DNA of 40,920 nt, from the NCBI GenBank assembly GCA_035536535.1, contig DATLNZ010000073.1, positions 1-40,920 of the forward strand, read 5' to 3'. Below the pieces are notes generated by a model. It was given only the letters and a program-made list of their open reading frames with translations. It had not been told where the DNA came from and searched no databases. Positions 25,215-32,895 of the stretch are shown here, piece by piece. The first letter of the stretch is position 1. The number at the start of each line of letters is the position of its first letter. The translations under genes and the position numbers were made by a program. The DNA comes from Actinomycetota bacterium (GTDB lineage Bacteria > Actinomycetota > JAICYB01).

Positions 25215-26728
25215 CCTTCCAGGCGCGGGAACAGGGGGTCGCCTGGACGCACCCGGGCTCCCGCGAGAGGGGGCGCGTCCAGCCGGGGAGGCCCCTCCAG
25301 CCCGAGACGCGACCACAGCTCGGACATGGCGCCCGGCATGGCCGGGCACAAGAGCGCCGCCACCGTCTTGAGTGACTCCGCCGCGGTGTTCAGCACCGAA
25401 CCGACCAACGGCAGGCTGGACTCGTCCCGCGCGAGCTTCCACGGCTCCCTTTCGACCAGGTAGCGGTTGGCGTGACGGATCACCTCCCAGACCGACCCGA
25501 TCGCTTCGTTGATCCTGTACTGGCCGACCAGGGCATCGGCGGACGGGCCCGCCGCACCGGCCCGGTCCAGCAGATCCTGCTCCGGCGGCTGGACCTCTCC
25601 GGGCTCCGGTACCACGCCGCCGAAGTATCGGTCGACCATCGCCACCGTGCGGCTGGCGAGGTTGCCGAGGTCGTTGGCGAGGTCGGCGGTGTAGCGCGCA
25701 CCCATGTCCTCGATCGAGAAGTTGCTGTCGTCGCCGAACGACGTCGCGCGGAGGAAGTGGTATCGGTAGGCGTCGACGCCGAACTGGTCGATGAGCTCCA
25801 GCGGCGAGATCTGGGCGATCGAGCGACCGGACTTCGCGATCTTCTCTCCTCCGGCGAGCAGCCAGCCGTGCGCGAACACCGTCTTCGGCAAAGGGAGCCC
25901 GACGGACATCAGCATTGCCGGCCAGACGATGGCGTGGTGCCAGATGATCTCCTTGCCCATCATGTGGACGTCCGCGGGCCAGATCCTTTTGAAGCGTTCG
26001 TCGTCGGTCCCGTAGCCGATCGCAGTGATGTAGTTCTGCAGAGCCTCAATCCACACGTAGATCACGTGCTTGTCGTCCCAGGGCACCGGGATTCCCCACT
26101 TCAGCGTCGGACGCGAGATCGGGATGTCCCGCAGCCCCTGGCGGATGCGTCCCAGGACCTCGTTGCGGGTCCGCTCCGGCTGAGCGAAGCCCGGGTTGGA
26201 CTCGTAGTGGTCCAGCAGCCTGTCGGTGTAGGCGGACAGACGGAAGAAATAGTTGTCCTCGGCAAGCGTTTCGACCGGTGTCTTGTGGATCGGGCACACC
26301 CCGCCCTCGGCCTCCGTGTCGGTCTTGAACTCCTCGCAGCGCACGCAGTACAGGCCCTCGTAGGAGCCGAGGTAGACGTCGCCGGTCTCGTGCAGAGCCG
26401 TCATGAACCTGCCCACCGGACCGATGTGGCGCGGCTCGGTAGTTCGGATGTAGTCGTCGTGGGAGATCTCCAGGCGCTCCCACAGCTGCTTCCAGTGGAC
26501 GACGACCTGGTCCACCCACTCACGCGGCGTCAGCCCCCGCTCCTCGGCCGCCTTCGCGTTCTTGGCACCGTGCTCGTCGGTGCCGGTCAGGAAGTGGACG
26601 CGGCGTCCGTGGAGTCGGTGCCAGCGCGCCAGGAAGTCGCACGCGACCGTCGTGTACGCGTGCCCCAGATGGGGAACGTCGTTGACGTAGTAGATGGGCG
26701 TGGTGACGTACCAGGTGTCTTTGGTCAC
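25211..26728 (-). CDS. metG: Methionyl-tRNA synthetase
   Basis: MetG charges tRNA-Met. The 505-residue enzyme has the HIGH-type motif HLGH (20-23), TGTDEHG, the zinc knuckle CVRC then CPIH (Cys128, Cys131, Cys145, His148), AEDNYFFRLS, YVWIEAL and the second signature KIAKS (296-300), a variant of KMSKS. The length fits the short form without the C-terminal tRNA-binding EMAP-like domain. The GTG at 26726-26728 overlaps the rsmI stop as GTGA. In actinobacteria metG often follows rsmI and precedes tatD, as here. Confidence 0.97.
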   Translation of the reverse strand: MTKDTWYVTTPIYYVNDVPHLGHAYTTVACDFLARWHRLHGRRVHFLTGTDEHGAKNAKAAEERGLTPREWVDQVVVHWKQLWERLEISHDDYIRTTEPRHIGPVGRFMTALHETGDVYLGSYEGLYCVRCEEFKTDTEAEGGVCPIHKTPVETLAEDNYFFRLSAYTDRLLDHYESNPGFAQPERTRNEVLGRIRQGLRDIPISRPTLKWGIPVPWDDKHVIYVWIEALQNYITAIGYGTDDERFKRIWPADVHMMGKEIIWHHAIVWPAMLMSVGLPLPKTVFAHGWLLAGGEKIAKSGRSIAQISPLELIDQFGVDAYRYHFLRATSFGDDSNFSIEDMGARYTADLANDLGNLASRTVAMVDRYFGGVVPEPGEVQPPEQDLLDRAGAAGPSADALVGQYRINEAIGSVWEVIRHANRYLVEREPWKLARDESSLPLVGSVLNTAAESLKTVAALLCPAMPGAMSELWSRLGLEGPPRLDAPPLAGARVRPGDPLFPRLEG

Positions 26729-27573
26729 TGTGCGTCCTCGTCGCGCAGCCGCAGGACCCGATGGTACAGCGCGCGCCTGGGCACCCCCGTCCGCTCGGAC
26801 GTCTGCCGGGCCGCGTCGCTGAGGCTGGTCCCCGACCTGTGCATCTCGAGAGCCGACGCGGCCGCCGACTCGAGGTCCGGCTCAGCGGGAGCAGCCCCCG
26901 AGACGATCACCACGATCTCGCCACGGGCGGGGTCCAGTCGCAGCGACTCCAGGACCTCCGACAGCAAGCCCCGCCGCACCTCCTCGTGGACCTTGGTGAG
27001 CTCACGACACAGAGCACACCGGCGGTCGCCCAGAGACAGCAGCATGTCGGCGACGGATGCCTCGACGCGATGCGGCGACTCAAAGAACACCAGCGTCCGG
27101 ACATCAGCCGCCAGCGATTCGAGCCGCCGGCGCCGCTCGCCCTGACGCCGGGGCAGGAATCCCTCGAACGCAAACGACTCGATCGGCAGCCCGGAGACGA
27201 CCAGTGCCGCGAGAAGCGCAGACGCGCCGGGGACCGGTTCCACCGGGATCCCCTGGTCGATGCAGGCCCTGGTGAGCCTCAGACCGGGGTCGAACAGCGT
27301 CGGGGTCCCGGCCTCCGAGACCAGGGCCACGCTTTCGCCCTCCTTCATCCGTCCGAGCAGTTCGGGGGTCCGGGAGTCGGAGTTGTGCTCGGTGTAGGAC
27401 ACCAGTTTCGCTTCGACGCCGTGATGGACAAGCAGCCTCCGGGTTGTTCTCGTGTCCTCCGCGGCGATGACATCAACCGACGACAGCACGGTCAACGCCC
27501 TGAGGGTGATGTCGGCGAGGTTGCCAATCGGCGTCGCCACCACGTAGAGCCGGCCGGAGTTCTGGGTGCTCAC
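26725..27573 (-). CDS. rsmI: 16S rRNA 2'-O-methyltransferase RsmI
   Basis: RsmI 2'-O-methylates C1402 of 16S rRNA. The 282-residue protein has the family signature LYVVATPIGNLADITLRAL, AAEDTRTTRRLL, ALVSEAGTPTLFDPG, PVPGASALLAALVVSGLP, FLPRRQGERRRRL and FFESPHRV. A short C-terminal helical domain (about 230-282) follows. The GTG at 27571-27573 overlaps the DUF192 stop as GTGA, with AGGAA about 6 bases upstream. It is translationally coupled to metG. Confidence 0.96.
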   Translation of the reverse strand: MSTQNSGRLYVVATPIGNLADITLRALTVLSSVDVIAAEDTRTTRRLLVHHGVEAKLVSYTEHNSDSRTPELLGRMKEGESVALVSEAGTPTLFDPGLRLTRACIDQGIPVEPVPGASALLAALVVSGLPIESFAFEGFLPRRQGERRRRLESLAADVRTLVFFESPHRVEASVADMLLSLGDRRCALCRELTKVHEEVRRGLLSEVLESLRLDPARGEIVVIVSGAAPAEPDLESAAASALEMHRSGTSLSDAARQTSERTGVPRRALYHRVLRLRDEDAQ

Positions 27574-27947
27574 CCGCTTTCCTCGACGAGGTCCAGCCGG
27601 CAGCCTTCCACGACGGCGGCCGCCGATGCGGATCCGGCAGGCGCCTCGATGCAGCACCTGGCCTGTCGGTAGGTCCGGGACAACCGCCAGGGCGGCAGGG
27701 TGTGGACCGCGACGACCCGCAGCTGAGCGTCGCAGAACACCGCGTCGATGACGTAGCGCATACCGAACGTGTGGACCTGTGAGCACGGATGCAGCAGCAG
27801 GGCCTCGCCGGGCCGAAGGACGGGCCGCCACAGCAAACCCCTCATACGCCGGAGCGGCGTGGCGGCAACGGTCAGCCGGGCGGCGAGCACACCGCCGGGC
27901 GCGTGCAGCGACCACCGGCCGTGCAGGGCGCGCGTAACTGCTTCCAC
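27570..27947 (-). CDS. DUF192 family protein
   Basis: A 125-residue protein of the DUF192 family (PF02643), a small beta-barrel fold of unclear function. The signature is MRGLLWRPVLRPGEALLL followed by CSQVHTFGMRYVIDAVFCD and VVAVHTLPPWRLS. Members are often exported, but I see no signal peptide here. The GTG at 27945-27947 has no ribosome site, and the start is uncertain. It lies between the small membrane proteins and rsmI, and its stop overlaps rsmI. Confidence 0.85.
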   Translation of the reverse strand: MEAVTRALHGRWSLHAPGGVLAARLTVAATPLRRMRGLLWRPVLRPGEALLLHPCSQVHTFGMRYVIDAVFCDAQLRVVAVHTLPPWRLSRTYRQARCCIEAPAGSASAAAVVEGCRLDLVEESG

Positions 27948-28008
27948 GCTTGCGATGGTAGGTCCAGGAGGAGGCTCTTGCGCCGGGGTCTCGAGCCCAC
28001 CGGAGGCG

Positions 28009-28416
28009 TCAGGAAGCCGCGGCGCCCCCCGGCCGGGCGGCGCGCAGCACTCGCGTGGACCCGGACTCCTCCTTGGACTTCCTCCTGGCCTCCATCAGCC
28101 GGATCCCCGCCCAGACGGCGACCGCGGCGATTCCGAGCGCAACCGCCTGCGGTGGAATCACGTTCACGACGACGGGAGCCGGGGGAGGAGCCTGGGTTTG
28201 CGAGACGGCCTCGTCGACCTTCTTCTTCGTCCGTTTCCGGCGAATCGCCATCCACAAAACAGACCCGCTGGCGCCGCCGCCCAGCAGCATCCCGACGGCC
28301 TTTTTGCCGACCTTGGCCACCGCCGGAACGCGGTTCTCGAGCTCGTCGAGCTTTTCGTCCAGGCCCGTCCTCAGGTCCTCGATCTCCTTCAGCGTTTGAG
28401 ATGCCCGCGAGCCCAT
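28009..28416 (-). CDS. Small membrane protein, resembling DUF3618 partners of Holin-X
   Basis: A 135-residue predicted membrane protein. The ATG at 28414-28416 has GGAGG 7 bases upstream. An N-terminal amphipathic or coiled helix (about 5-30, TLKEIEDLRTGLDEKLDELE) precedes a hydrophobic stretch (about 35-55), a basic loop (RRKRTKKK), a Pro-rich spacer and a second hydrophobic helix (about 85-105), with a basic tail. The N-terminus resembles DUF3618-type proteins, which often sit beside Holin-X proteins, as here (28-base overlap). Function is unknown; an envelope role is only inferred. Confidence 0.7.
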   Translation of the reverse strand: MGSRASQTLKEIEDLRTGLDEKLDELENRVPAVAKVGKKAVGMLLGGGASGSVLWMAIRRKRTKKKVDEAVSQTQAPPPAPVVVNVIPPQAVALGIAAVAVWAGIRLMEARRKSKEESGSTRVLRAARPGGAAAS

Positions 28417-28775
28417 CTCACGTCCTCCTTGATCGACTCCACCGAGGTACCCACACCGCCGGACTTCTCCTTCAGGGCCCTGGCTCCCAGAACGACACCC
28501 AGGGCGGTCAGGGCCAGCATGATCAAGCCTACGATCAGAAAACCCAGCGCTGTGCCCACCGGCAGCCACACCGCGAGTGCCACGGCGAGGAACAGCAGGC
28601 CGGGAAAGGCGGCGAGAACCCCCGCGGCGATCAGCCCCGCTCCCTTCAACTTCGATGAGAGCGAGTCCACCAGCTCGACACGCGCGAGCTCCATTTCCTT
28701 TCGGACGAGCATCCGCAGGTCGTCCGCGACGTCGCGAATGAGCTCCCCGGTCGATCTGGTCGAGACCTCCGCCAT
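28389..28775 (-). CDS. Holin-X (phage_holin_3_6/DUF1469-like) membrane protein
   Basis: A 128-residue protein of the actinobacterial Holin-X superfamily. The N-terminus has STGELIRDVADDLRMLVRKE, typical of the family, then an amphipathic helix (ELARVELVDSLSSKLKGAG), and two membrane helices (about 45-68 and 72-95). Despite the name, members occur widely in bacterial chromosomes next to DUF3618 proteins and are not evidence of a prophage. The ATG at 28773-28775 has GAGGTGA in good position; a GTG two codons earlier is possible. Confidence 0.85.
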   Translation of the reverse strand: MAEVSTRSTGELIRDVADDLRMLVRKEMELARVELVDSLSSKLKGAGLIAAGVLAAFPGLLFLAVALAVWLPVGTALGFLIVGLIMLALTALGVVLGARALKEKSGGVGTSVESIKEDVRWARGHLKR

Positions 28776-28849
28776 CTTCACCTCGCTGTAGTCGGCGACG
28801 TCGAGCAGGATACTCGTGTGATGCGCAGCCCGGAGCGACCTCCAACCCG

Positions 28850-29914
28850 ATGAAGCTCACAGACGTGGGCACTCCGGCGCTGTGTGTGGACGTGGACGTC
28901 CTCGATCGGAACCTGAGGGTGATGGCGTCGTTCTTCGAGGCGCGGCCCGCGTCGCTGCGCCCTCACGTCAAGGCGCACAAGACCCCGGCCATAGCCAAGC
29001 TCCAGGCGGCCGCGGGCTGCGAGGGCTTCACCTGTGCCACCGTCTGGGAGGCCGAGGTCATGGCGGCCAGGGGGTTCGGCGACCTGCTCATCGCCAACGA
29101 GATCCTCGACCCCACCAAGCGCGAGCGCCTGCGCCGGCTGAGCGACTCCGCGCTCGTCACCGTGGCCATCGACTCCCGCGAGGCCCTGGACCTCGTGCGC
29201 GACCTTCCCATCGCCGCTCTGGTCGACGTCAACGTCGGGCTGCCGAGATGCGGGGTGGACCGTGCCGGAGCGCTGGAGCTGGCTCTGGCCATCAGCGAAA
29301 CAGAAGTCAACTTCAGAGGAGTGATGGGCTACGAGGGTCACGCCATGGCCATCGCCGACCGGGAGCTGCGCGACAAGACCGCGCGGGAGGCGGTGGAAGT
29401 CCTGGTGTCGGTCGCCGCGGAGCTGTCCGCCGAGGGCCTGGACGTGTCGGTGGTGAGCGCAGGGGGCACCGGGACTTACGACACGACGGGGACGGCCCCC
29501 GGGGTGACCGAGGTGCAGGCCGGCAGCTATGCGCTGATGGACACGACGTACTCCGGTTACGGCCTGCCGTTCGAGGAGGCGCTCGGGGTCCTGTGCACGG
29601 TCCTCAGCGTCCAGGGACCGATCGCCGTGCTGGACGGCGGGCTCAAAGCGCTCGCGGTGGACCATGGCAGCCCTCAGCTTCACGAGGGGACGCCGGCGAA
29701 TGTGCTTTTTCTGTCCGACGAGCACACCACGCTGGCGACCGGAGAGGGATTCAGCTCCCGTCCTGGGGACAGGATGTGGCTGCGTCCCTCGCACGTCGAC
29801 CCCACGGTCAACCTGCACGACGTCATCTACGCGTTTCGCGACACGGACGTGGTCGACGTGTGGCCGGTCGAGGCGCGCGGATACGGGGTGGCCAAGCGGG
29901 CAGAACGGCCGTGA
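28850..29914 (+). CDS. D-threonine aldolase / D-serine dehydratase-like PLP enzyme
   Basis: A fold-type III (alanine racemase-like) PLP enzyme of 354 residues. The PLP lysine is in RPHVKAHKTP (Lys41); VDVNVGLPRCGVD, VSAGGTGTYDTTG and EVQAGSYALMD are conserved in the family. Near the C-terminus the metal site is HVD (His315, Asp317). The D-serine dehydratase clade normally has His-x-Cys, while D-threonine aldolase has His-x-Asp, so an aldolase acting on D-beta-hydroxy amino acids is favoured. The natural substrate is not determined. The stop overlaps hisN as GTGA, suggesting co-expression. Confidence 0.88.
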   Translation: MKLTDVGTPALCVDVDVLDRNLRVMASFFEARPASLRPHVKAHKTPAIAKLQAAAGCEGFTCATVWEAEVMAARGFGDLLIANEILDPTKRERLRRLSDSALVTVAIDSREALDLVRDLPIAALVDVNVGLPRCGVDRAGALELALAISETEVNFRGVMGYEGHAMAIADRELRDKTAREAVEVLVSVAAELSAEGLDVSVVSAGGTGTYDTTGTAPGVTEVQAGSYALMDTTYSGYGLPFEEALGVLCTVLSVQGPIAVLDGGLKALAVDHGSPQLHEGTPANVLFLSDEHTTLATGEGFSSRPGDRMWLRPSHVDPTVNLHDVIYAFRDTDVVDVWPVEARGYGVAKRAERP

Positions 29915-30693
29915 CGGCCTGGAGCGGAGAGTTGCGGTTCGCCAACCACCTGGCGGACGTCGCCGACTCGATTGCCATGAGGTTTTTCCGGATGAACCCC
30001 GGGGTGCGCATGAAGCAGGACGGCAGTCCCGTCACCGAGGCGGACGAAGCCGTCGAGAAGGCGCTTCGGCAGGAGATCCTTGCCTCCTTTCCACGGGACG
30101 CGGTCGTGGGCGAGGAGGAGGGGGCGGCCGCTGGGACGTCCGGGCGTCGCTGGATCCTGGACCCGATCGACGGGACGAAAAACTACTCGTTCGGGATCCC
30201 GGTCTGGGCGACGCTCATCGCGCTCGAGGAGCGGGGCGAGGTCGTAGCTGGGGTGGTCAGCGCTCCAGCGATCGCCGAGCGCTACGAGGCCGCAAGAGGC
30301 TCGGGGGCCCGTCGCAACGGTGAGACGCTGTCCGTGTCGGGCGTCTCCAGCCTGCCGGAGGCGAGGGTCTCCTACGGCTCGTTCAGCAGCTTCGAGAAGC
30401 ACGGCAGGGGCGAAGGCTTTCTGCGGCTGATCCGGACTGCTCGATGGAGCCGCGGGTTCGGCGACTTCTGGGGCCACATGCTCGTCGCGGGGGGGCATGT
30501 GGACGTGATGGCAGAGCCTCAGGTCAACGTGTGGGACCTGGCCCCCCTGCTTGTGATCGTCGAGGAGGCGGGGGGAAGGTTCACCGACCTGTCCGGGGCC
30601 AGGCGGCCGGACGGGGGCTCAGCGCTCAGCACCAACGGGCTGCTCCACGAAGCGGCCCTCGAGTCGCTGGGGCTGAATGTCATGGAGCCGTAA
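29911..30693 (+). CDS. Inositol monophosphatase family, HisN-like phosphatase
   Basis: A 260-residue Mg-dependent phosphatase of the inositol monophosphatase family. Metal ligands appear in VVGEEEG and in ILDPIDGTKNYSFGIPVWAT, a form close to actinobacterial histidinol-phosphatase (HisN), which usually has DPIDGTKNFVRG. The C-terminal NVWDLAPLLVIVEEAGGRF completes the site. GTG at 29911-29913 overlaps the upstream gene as GTGA. No other histidine gene is near, so a different phosphoester substrate cannot be excluded. Confidence 0.87.
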   Translation: MTAWSGELRFANHLADVADSIAMRFFRMNPGVRMKQDGSPVTEADEAVEKALRQEILASFPRDAVVGEEEGAAAGTSGRRWILDPIDGTKNYSFGIPVWATLIALEERGEVVAGVVSAPAIAERYEAARGSGARRNGETLSVSGVSSLPEARVSYGSFSSFEKHGRGEGFLRLIRTARWSRGFGDFWGHMLVAGGHVDVMAEPQVNVWDLAPLLVIVEEAGGRFTDLSGARRPDGGSALSTNGLLHEAALESLGLNVMEP

Positions 30694-30727
30694 CATCGGC
30701 GACCCGTGACCGATATGTCCCGGGGGC

Positions 30728-30946
30728 ATGGTTATCGCAATGGCAGGCTCACCAGTCCCTGAAGGCGCCTCGATCACGTCCGTTTCCGGCGCCACGCCCG
30801 TCGGACAGTGCGACTTCTGCCACGGCGACATCGTGGTCCCCAGGGAAGTGCTCGTTTGGGTGGACGACCACAGCTACCACCGAGGCTGCTACCAGGCCCA
30901 CCTCGCACGCAGCGCCGTCGACGAGGGCATTCGCCCAGCCATCTGA
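30728..30946 (+). CDS. Small protein with one LIM-like zinc finger
   Basis: A 72-residue reading frame with a single zinc-finger pattern: CDFC, 19 residues, then HRGC (C-x2-C-x19-H-x2-C), the spacing of the first half of a LIM domain. The rest has no recognisable domain. The start at 30728 or 30740 lacks a clear ribosome site. It lies 34 bases after hisN and its stop is back to back with the stop of the lpqB-like gene (TGATCA). The conserved-looking ligand spacing makes it credible despite the size. Confidence 0.6.
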   Translation: MVIAMAGSPVPEGASITSVSGATPVGQCDFCHGDIVVPREVLVWVDDHSYHRGCYQAHLARSAVDEGIRPAI

Positions 30947-31519
30947 TCAGGCCGCGGGACCGAGTCCCGAGTAGTCGCTGCGAGAAACCGGCTCCTGACG
31001 CAGCGCACCGTCCTGCGCGACGACGTCGGCCGGCACCCCGTCGATCATGAACCTCACCCGCTCGATGCTGGCGAGGTCGGTCAACGTGAAAACCACCTGA
31101 GCCAGACGCAGGACGAGCACCCCCTGCTCGGCCCCCAGCTCGAACTCGCGGGACAGGTCCACGGTCGCCACGGGACCGGACAGCTGGACCCCGAGCAGGC
31201 CGGTCCCCTGGGGAATCACGGTCCTGAGGCCGACCGCCGCCTCGTCCGGGTGGGGGCCGGCCAGCAGGGCGGTCATGGCGGCCTCGCTAGGCCTCGAGGG
31301 AGCTTCGACCCGGCGCCCGACGGACTCCACAGCCGCACCCCTCGCGAAGAACACGCGAACGTCGTCGGCCGGTGGCTCGATCCGCACCGGGGTGGGTGAG
31401 GCGTACAGGTCACGCGGCAGGTCCTCGATGACCTTGACGCCCGACGGCGCGCCGCAGCCGGCGGCCAGGCACAGGATGGCGCCAAGGCCGGTTAGCCGGA
31501 GTCCGTAGGCCCGGATCAT
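30947..31519 (-). CDS. GerMN-domain lipoprotein, short LpqB-like
   Basis: A 190-residue predicted lipoprotein. The signal peptide ends in the lipobox LAAGC (Cys22), after which a GerMN domain (about 75-180) is visible: SEAAMTALLAGPHPDEAAVG, TVIPQGTGLLGVQLSGPVATVDLSREF split around the family core, and VVFTLTDLASIERVRFMIDG. It overlaps mtrB by ATGA. In mycobacteria the lipoprotein LpqB follows mtrAB and has a long C-terminal beta-propeller; here only the GerMN part exists. The order suggests it modulates MtrB, as LpqB does, but this is inference. Confidence 0.85.
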   Translation of the reverse strand: MIRAYGLRLTGLGAILCLAAGCGAPSGVKVIEDLPRDLYASPTPVRIEPPADDVRVFFARGAAVESVGRRVEAPSRPSEAAMTALLAGPHPDEAAVGLRTVIPQGTGLLGVQLSGPVATVDLSREFELGAEQGVLVLRLAQVVFTLTDLASIERVRFMIDGVPADVVAQDGALRQEPVSRSDYSGLGPAA

Positions 31520-32895
31520 GGCTGTCCGGTTGCGGCCGGGACCGCGTCGCCCATCGGGAGCCTGACCGTAAACTTCGTGCCGGTCTCCTTGGACGACTCC
31601 ACGTCCAGCTCGGCCCCCAGCACGTGGGCGTTCTCCCTGGCGATCGCGAGCCCGAGGCCCGCGCCCGCTAGTCCCCCGCGACGGCGCGAGGCGTCGGCAC
31701 GCCAGAAGCGCTCGAAGATGCGCGGCACGTGCTCCGGCGGGATGCCCGGCCCCCGGTCGGCCACCTCCAGCGACACCCATCCGACCGAGCGCCGGACGGC
31801 GATCTCGATGTCCCGCGCCTCTCCATGGACCACCGCGTTCTCCACGAGGTTGCCGACCACCCGCTCCAGCCTCGCCTTGTCGGTACGGACCACGCAGCGG
31901 TCATCAGGGGCCGTCACGTAGACCGGACGTCCGGGTGCGCGCCTGCGGGCCACCTCGACGGCGAACGCACCGAGGTCGACGTCCTCCGCGGCCGGCTGGA
32001 CTCCACCGGCCTCCATCCGTGAGAGCTCCAGCAGGTCGTCCACGAGCCTCTGCAGGGAACGCACCTCCTCGGCGGCCAGCCCGACCACCGGGCGCAATCG
32101 CGACGGAAGGGCGTCGGCGTGGTCGGCCAGGAAGTCCACGGATGTTTTGAGCGCGGTGAGCGGGGTCCGCAGCTCGTGGGAGGCATCGGAGACGAATTGC
32201 CTTTCACGCAGGATCCGCTCTCGCAGAGCCGAGGCCATCGAGTTGAAAGAGGAAGCCAGCACCCCAAGTTCGTCGCGCCCTGTCACCTCGAGGCGGGTGT
32301 CGAGCAGCCCTTTGGACACCTGCTGCGCGGCCTCACTGGCCCGGCGCAGCGGCTCTATCGTCCGTCGGGCCAGACGCAGGCCGACCAGCGCCGCGACCAG
32401 GACGGCCCCCGCCACCACGGCGAACAGGATCTGGGCGAGCAGGCCCAGCGTCGCATCCAGGTCGTCGATCGGATAAACGAGGTACGCGTGCAGGTTCGAC
32501 GAGGGAATGGGCGAGCCGAACGCCAGACGGCGCGGGTCGGAGTCCAGGATTGTGTACCCGACCTGCCCGCGCTCCACAACTCGAATCAGTTCCGACGGTA
32601 TGGCCTCCGGGGTCAGCGACACCGACGCGACCACGGGACTGCGTCCGTCCGTGACGAGCACGTCGGCGTTTGACCGTGCGCGCAGCGATTCCACGAGCTG
32701 GTCCAGCGGATGGTCCGGACGCGCGAGGTACTCCCTTGCGTAGCGAAGGCTGTTGTAGCTGGACCCGACCACGGCGTCGGTGCGCTGCCGCGTCATGTAG
32801 GTGCGGGCCAGCGCGTACGTGGAACCGGCGACAAACGCCGACACGACCAGGGCCCCGACGAAGAAGGCAGCCGCAATCCGCAGCCTCAGTGTCAC
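31516..32895 (-). CDS. mtrB: MtrB-like sensor histidine kinase
   Basis: A 459-residue membrane sensor kinase. Two membrane helices (about 8-30 and 152-175) enclose an extracellular sensor of about 120 residues. HAMP follows (about 176-230), then the dimerisation helix SDASHELRTPLTALKTSVDF with phosphoacceptor His240, the N box NLVENAVVHGE, G1 DRGPGIP, and G2 GAGLGLAIARE. GTG at 32893-32895 overlaps mtrA as GTGA, with GAGGG upstream. The mtrA-mtrB-lipoprotein order and the MtrA similarity make it the MtrB equivalent, which in related bacteria senses division and envelope state. Confidence 0.88.
   Translation of the reverse strand: MTLRLRIAAAFFVGALVVSAFVAGSTYALARTYMTRQRTDAVVGSSYNSLRYAREYLARPDHPLDQLVESLRARSNADVLVTDGRSPVVASVSLTPEAIPSELIRVVERGQVGYTILDSDPRRLAFGSPIPSSNLHAYLVYPIDDLDATLGLLAQILFAVVAGAVLVAALVGLRLARRTIEPLRRASEAAQQVSKGLLDTRLEVTGRDELGVLASSFNSMASALRERILRERQFVSDASHELRTPLTALKTSVDFLADHADALPSRLRPVVGLAAEEVRSLQRLVDDLLELSRMEAGGVQPAAEDVDLGAFAVEVARRRAPGRPVYVTAPDDRCVVRTDKARLERVVGNLVENAVVHGEARDIEIAVRRSVGWVSLEVADRGPGIPPEHVPRIFERFWRADASRRRGGLAGAGLGLAIARENAHVLGAELDVESSKETGTKFTVRLPMGDAVPAATGQP

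Noticed and set aside
28389-28775. A prophage remnant, because of the Holin-X gene
   Set aside because: No integrase, capsid or lysin is near; Holin-X proteins are ordinary in actinobacterial chromosomes.
28882-29900. The frame-shifted open frame across the aldolase gene, joined to hisN
   Set aside because: The upstream part is an Arg/Gly-rich shadow of the aldolase; only the part from 29911 is hisN.
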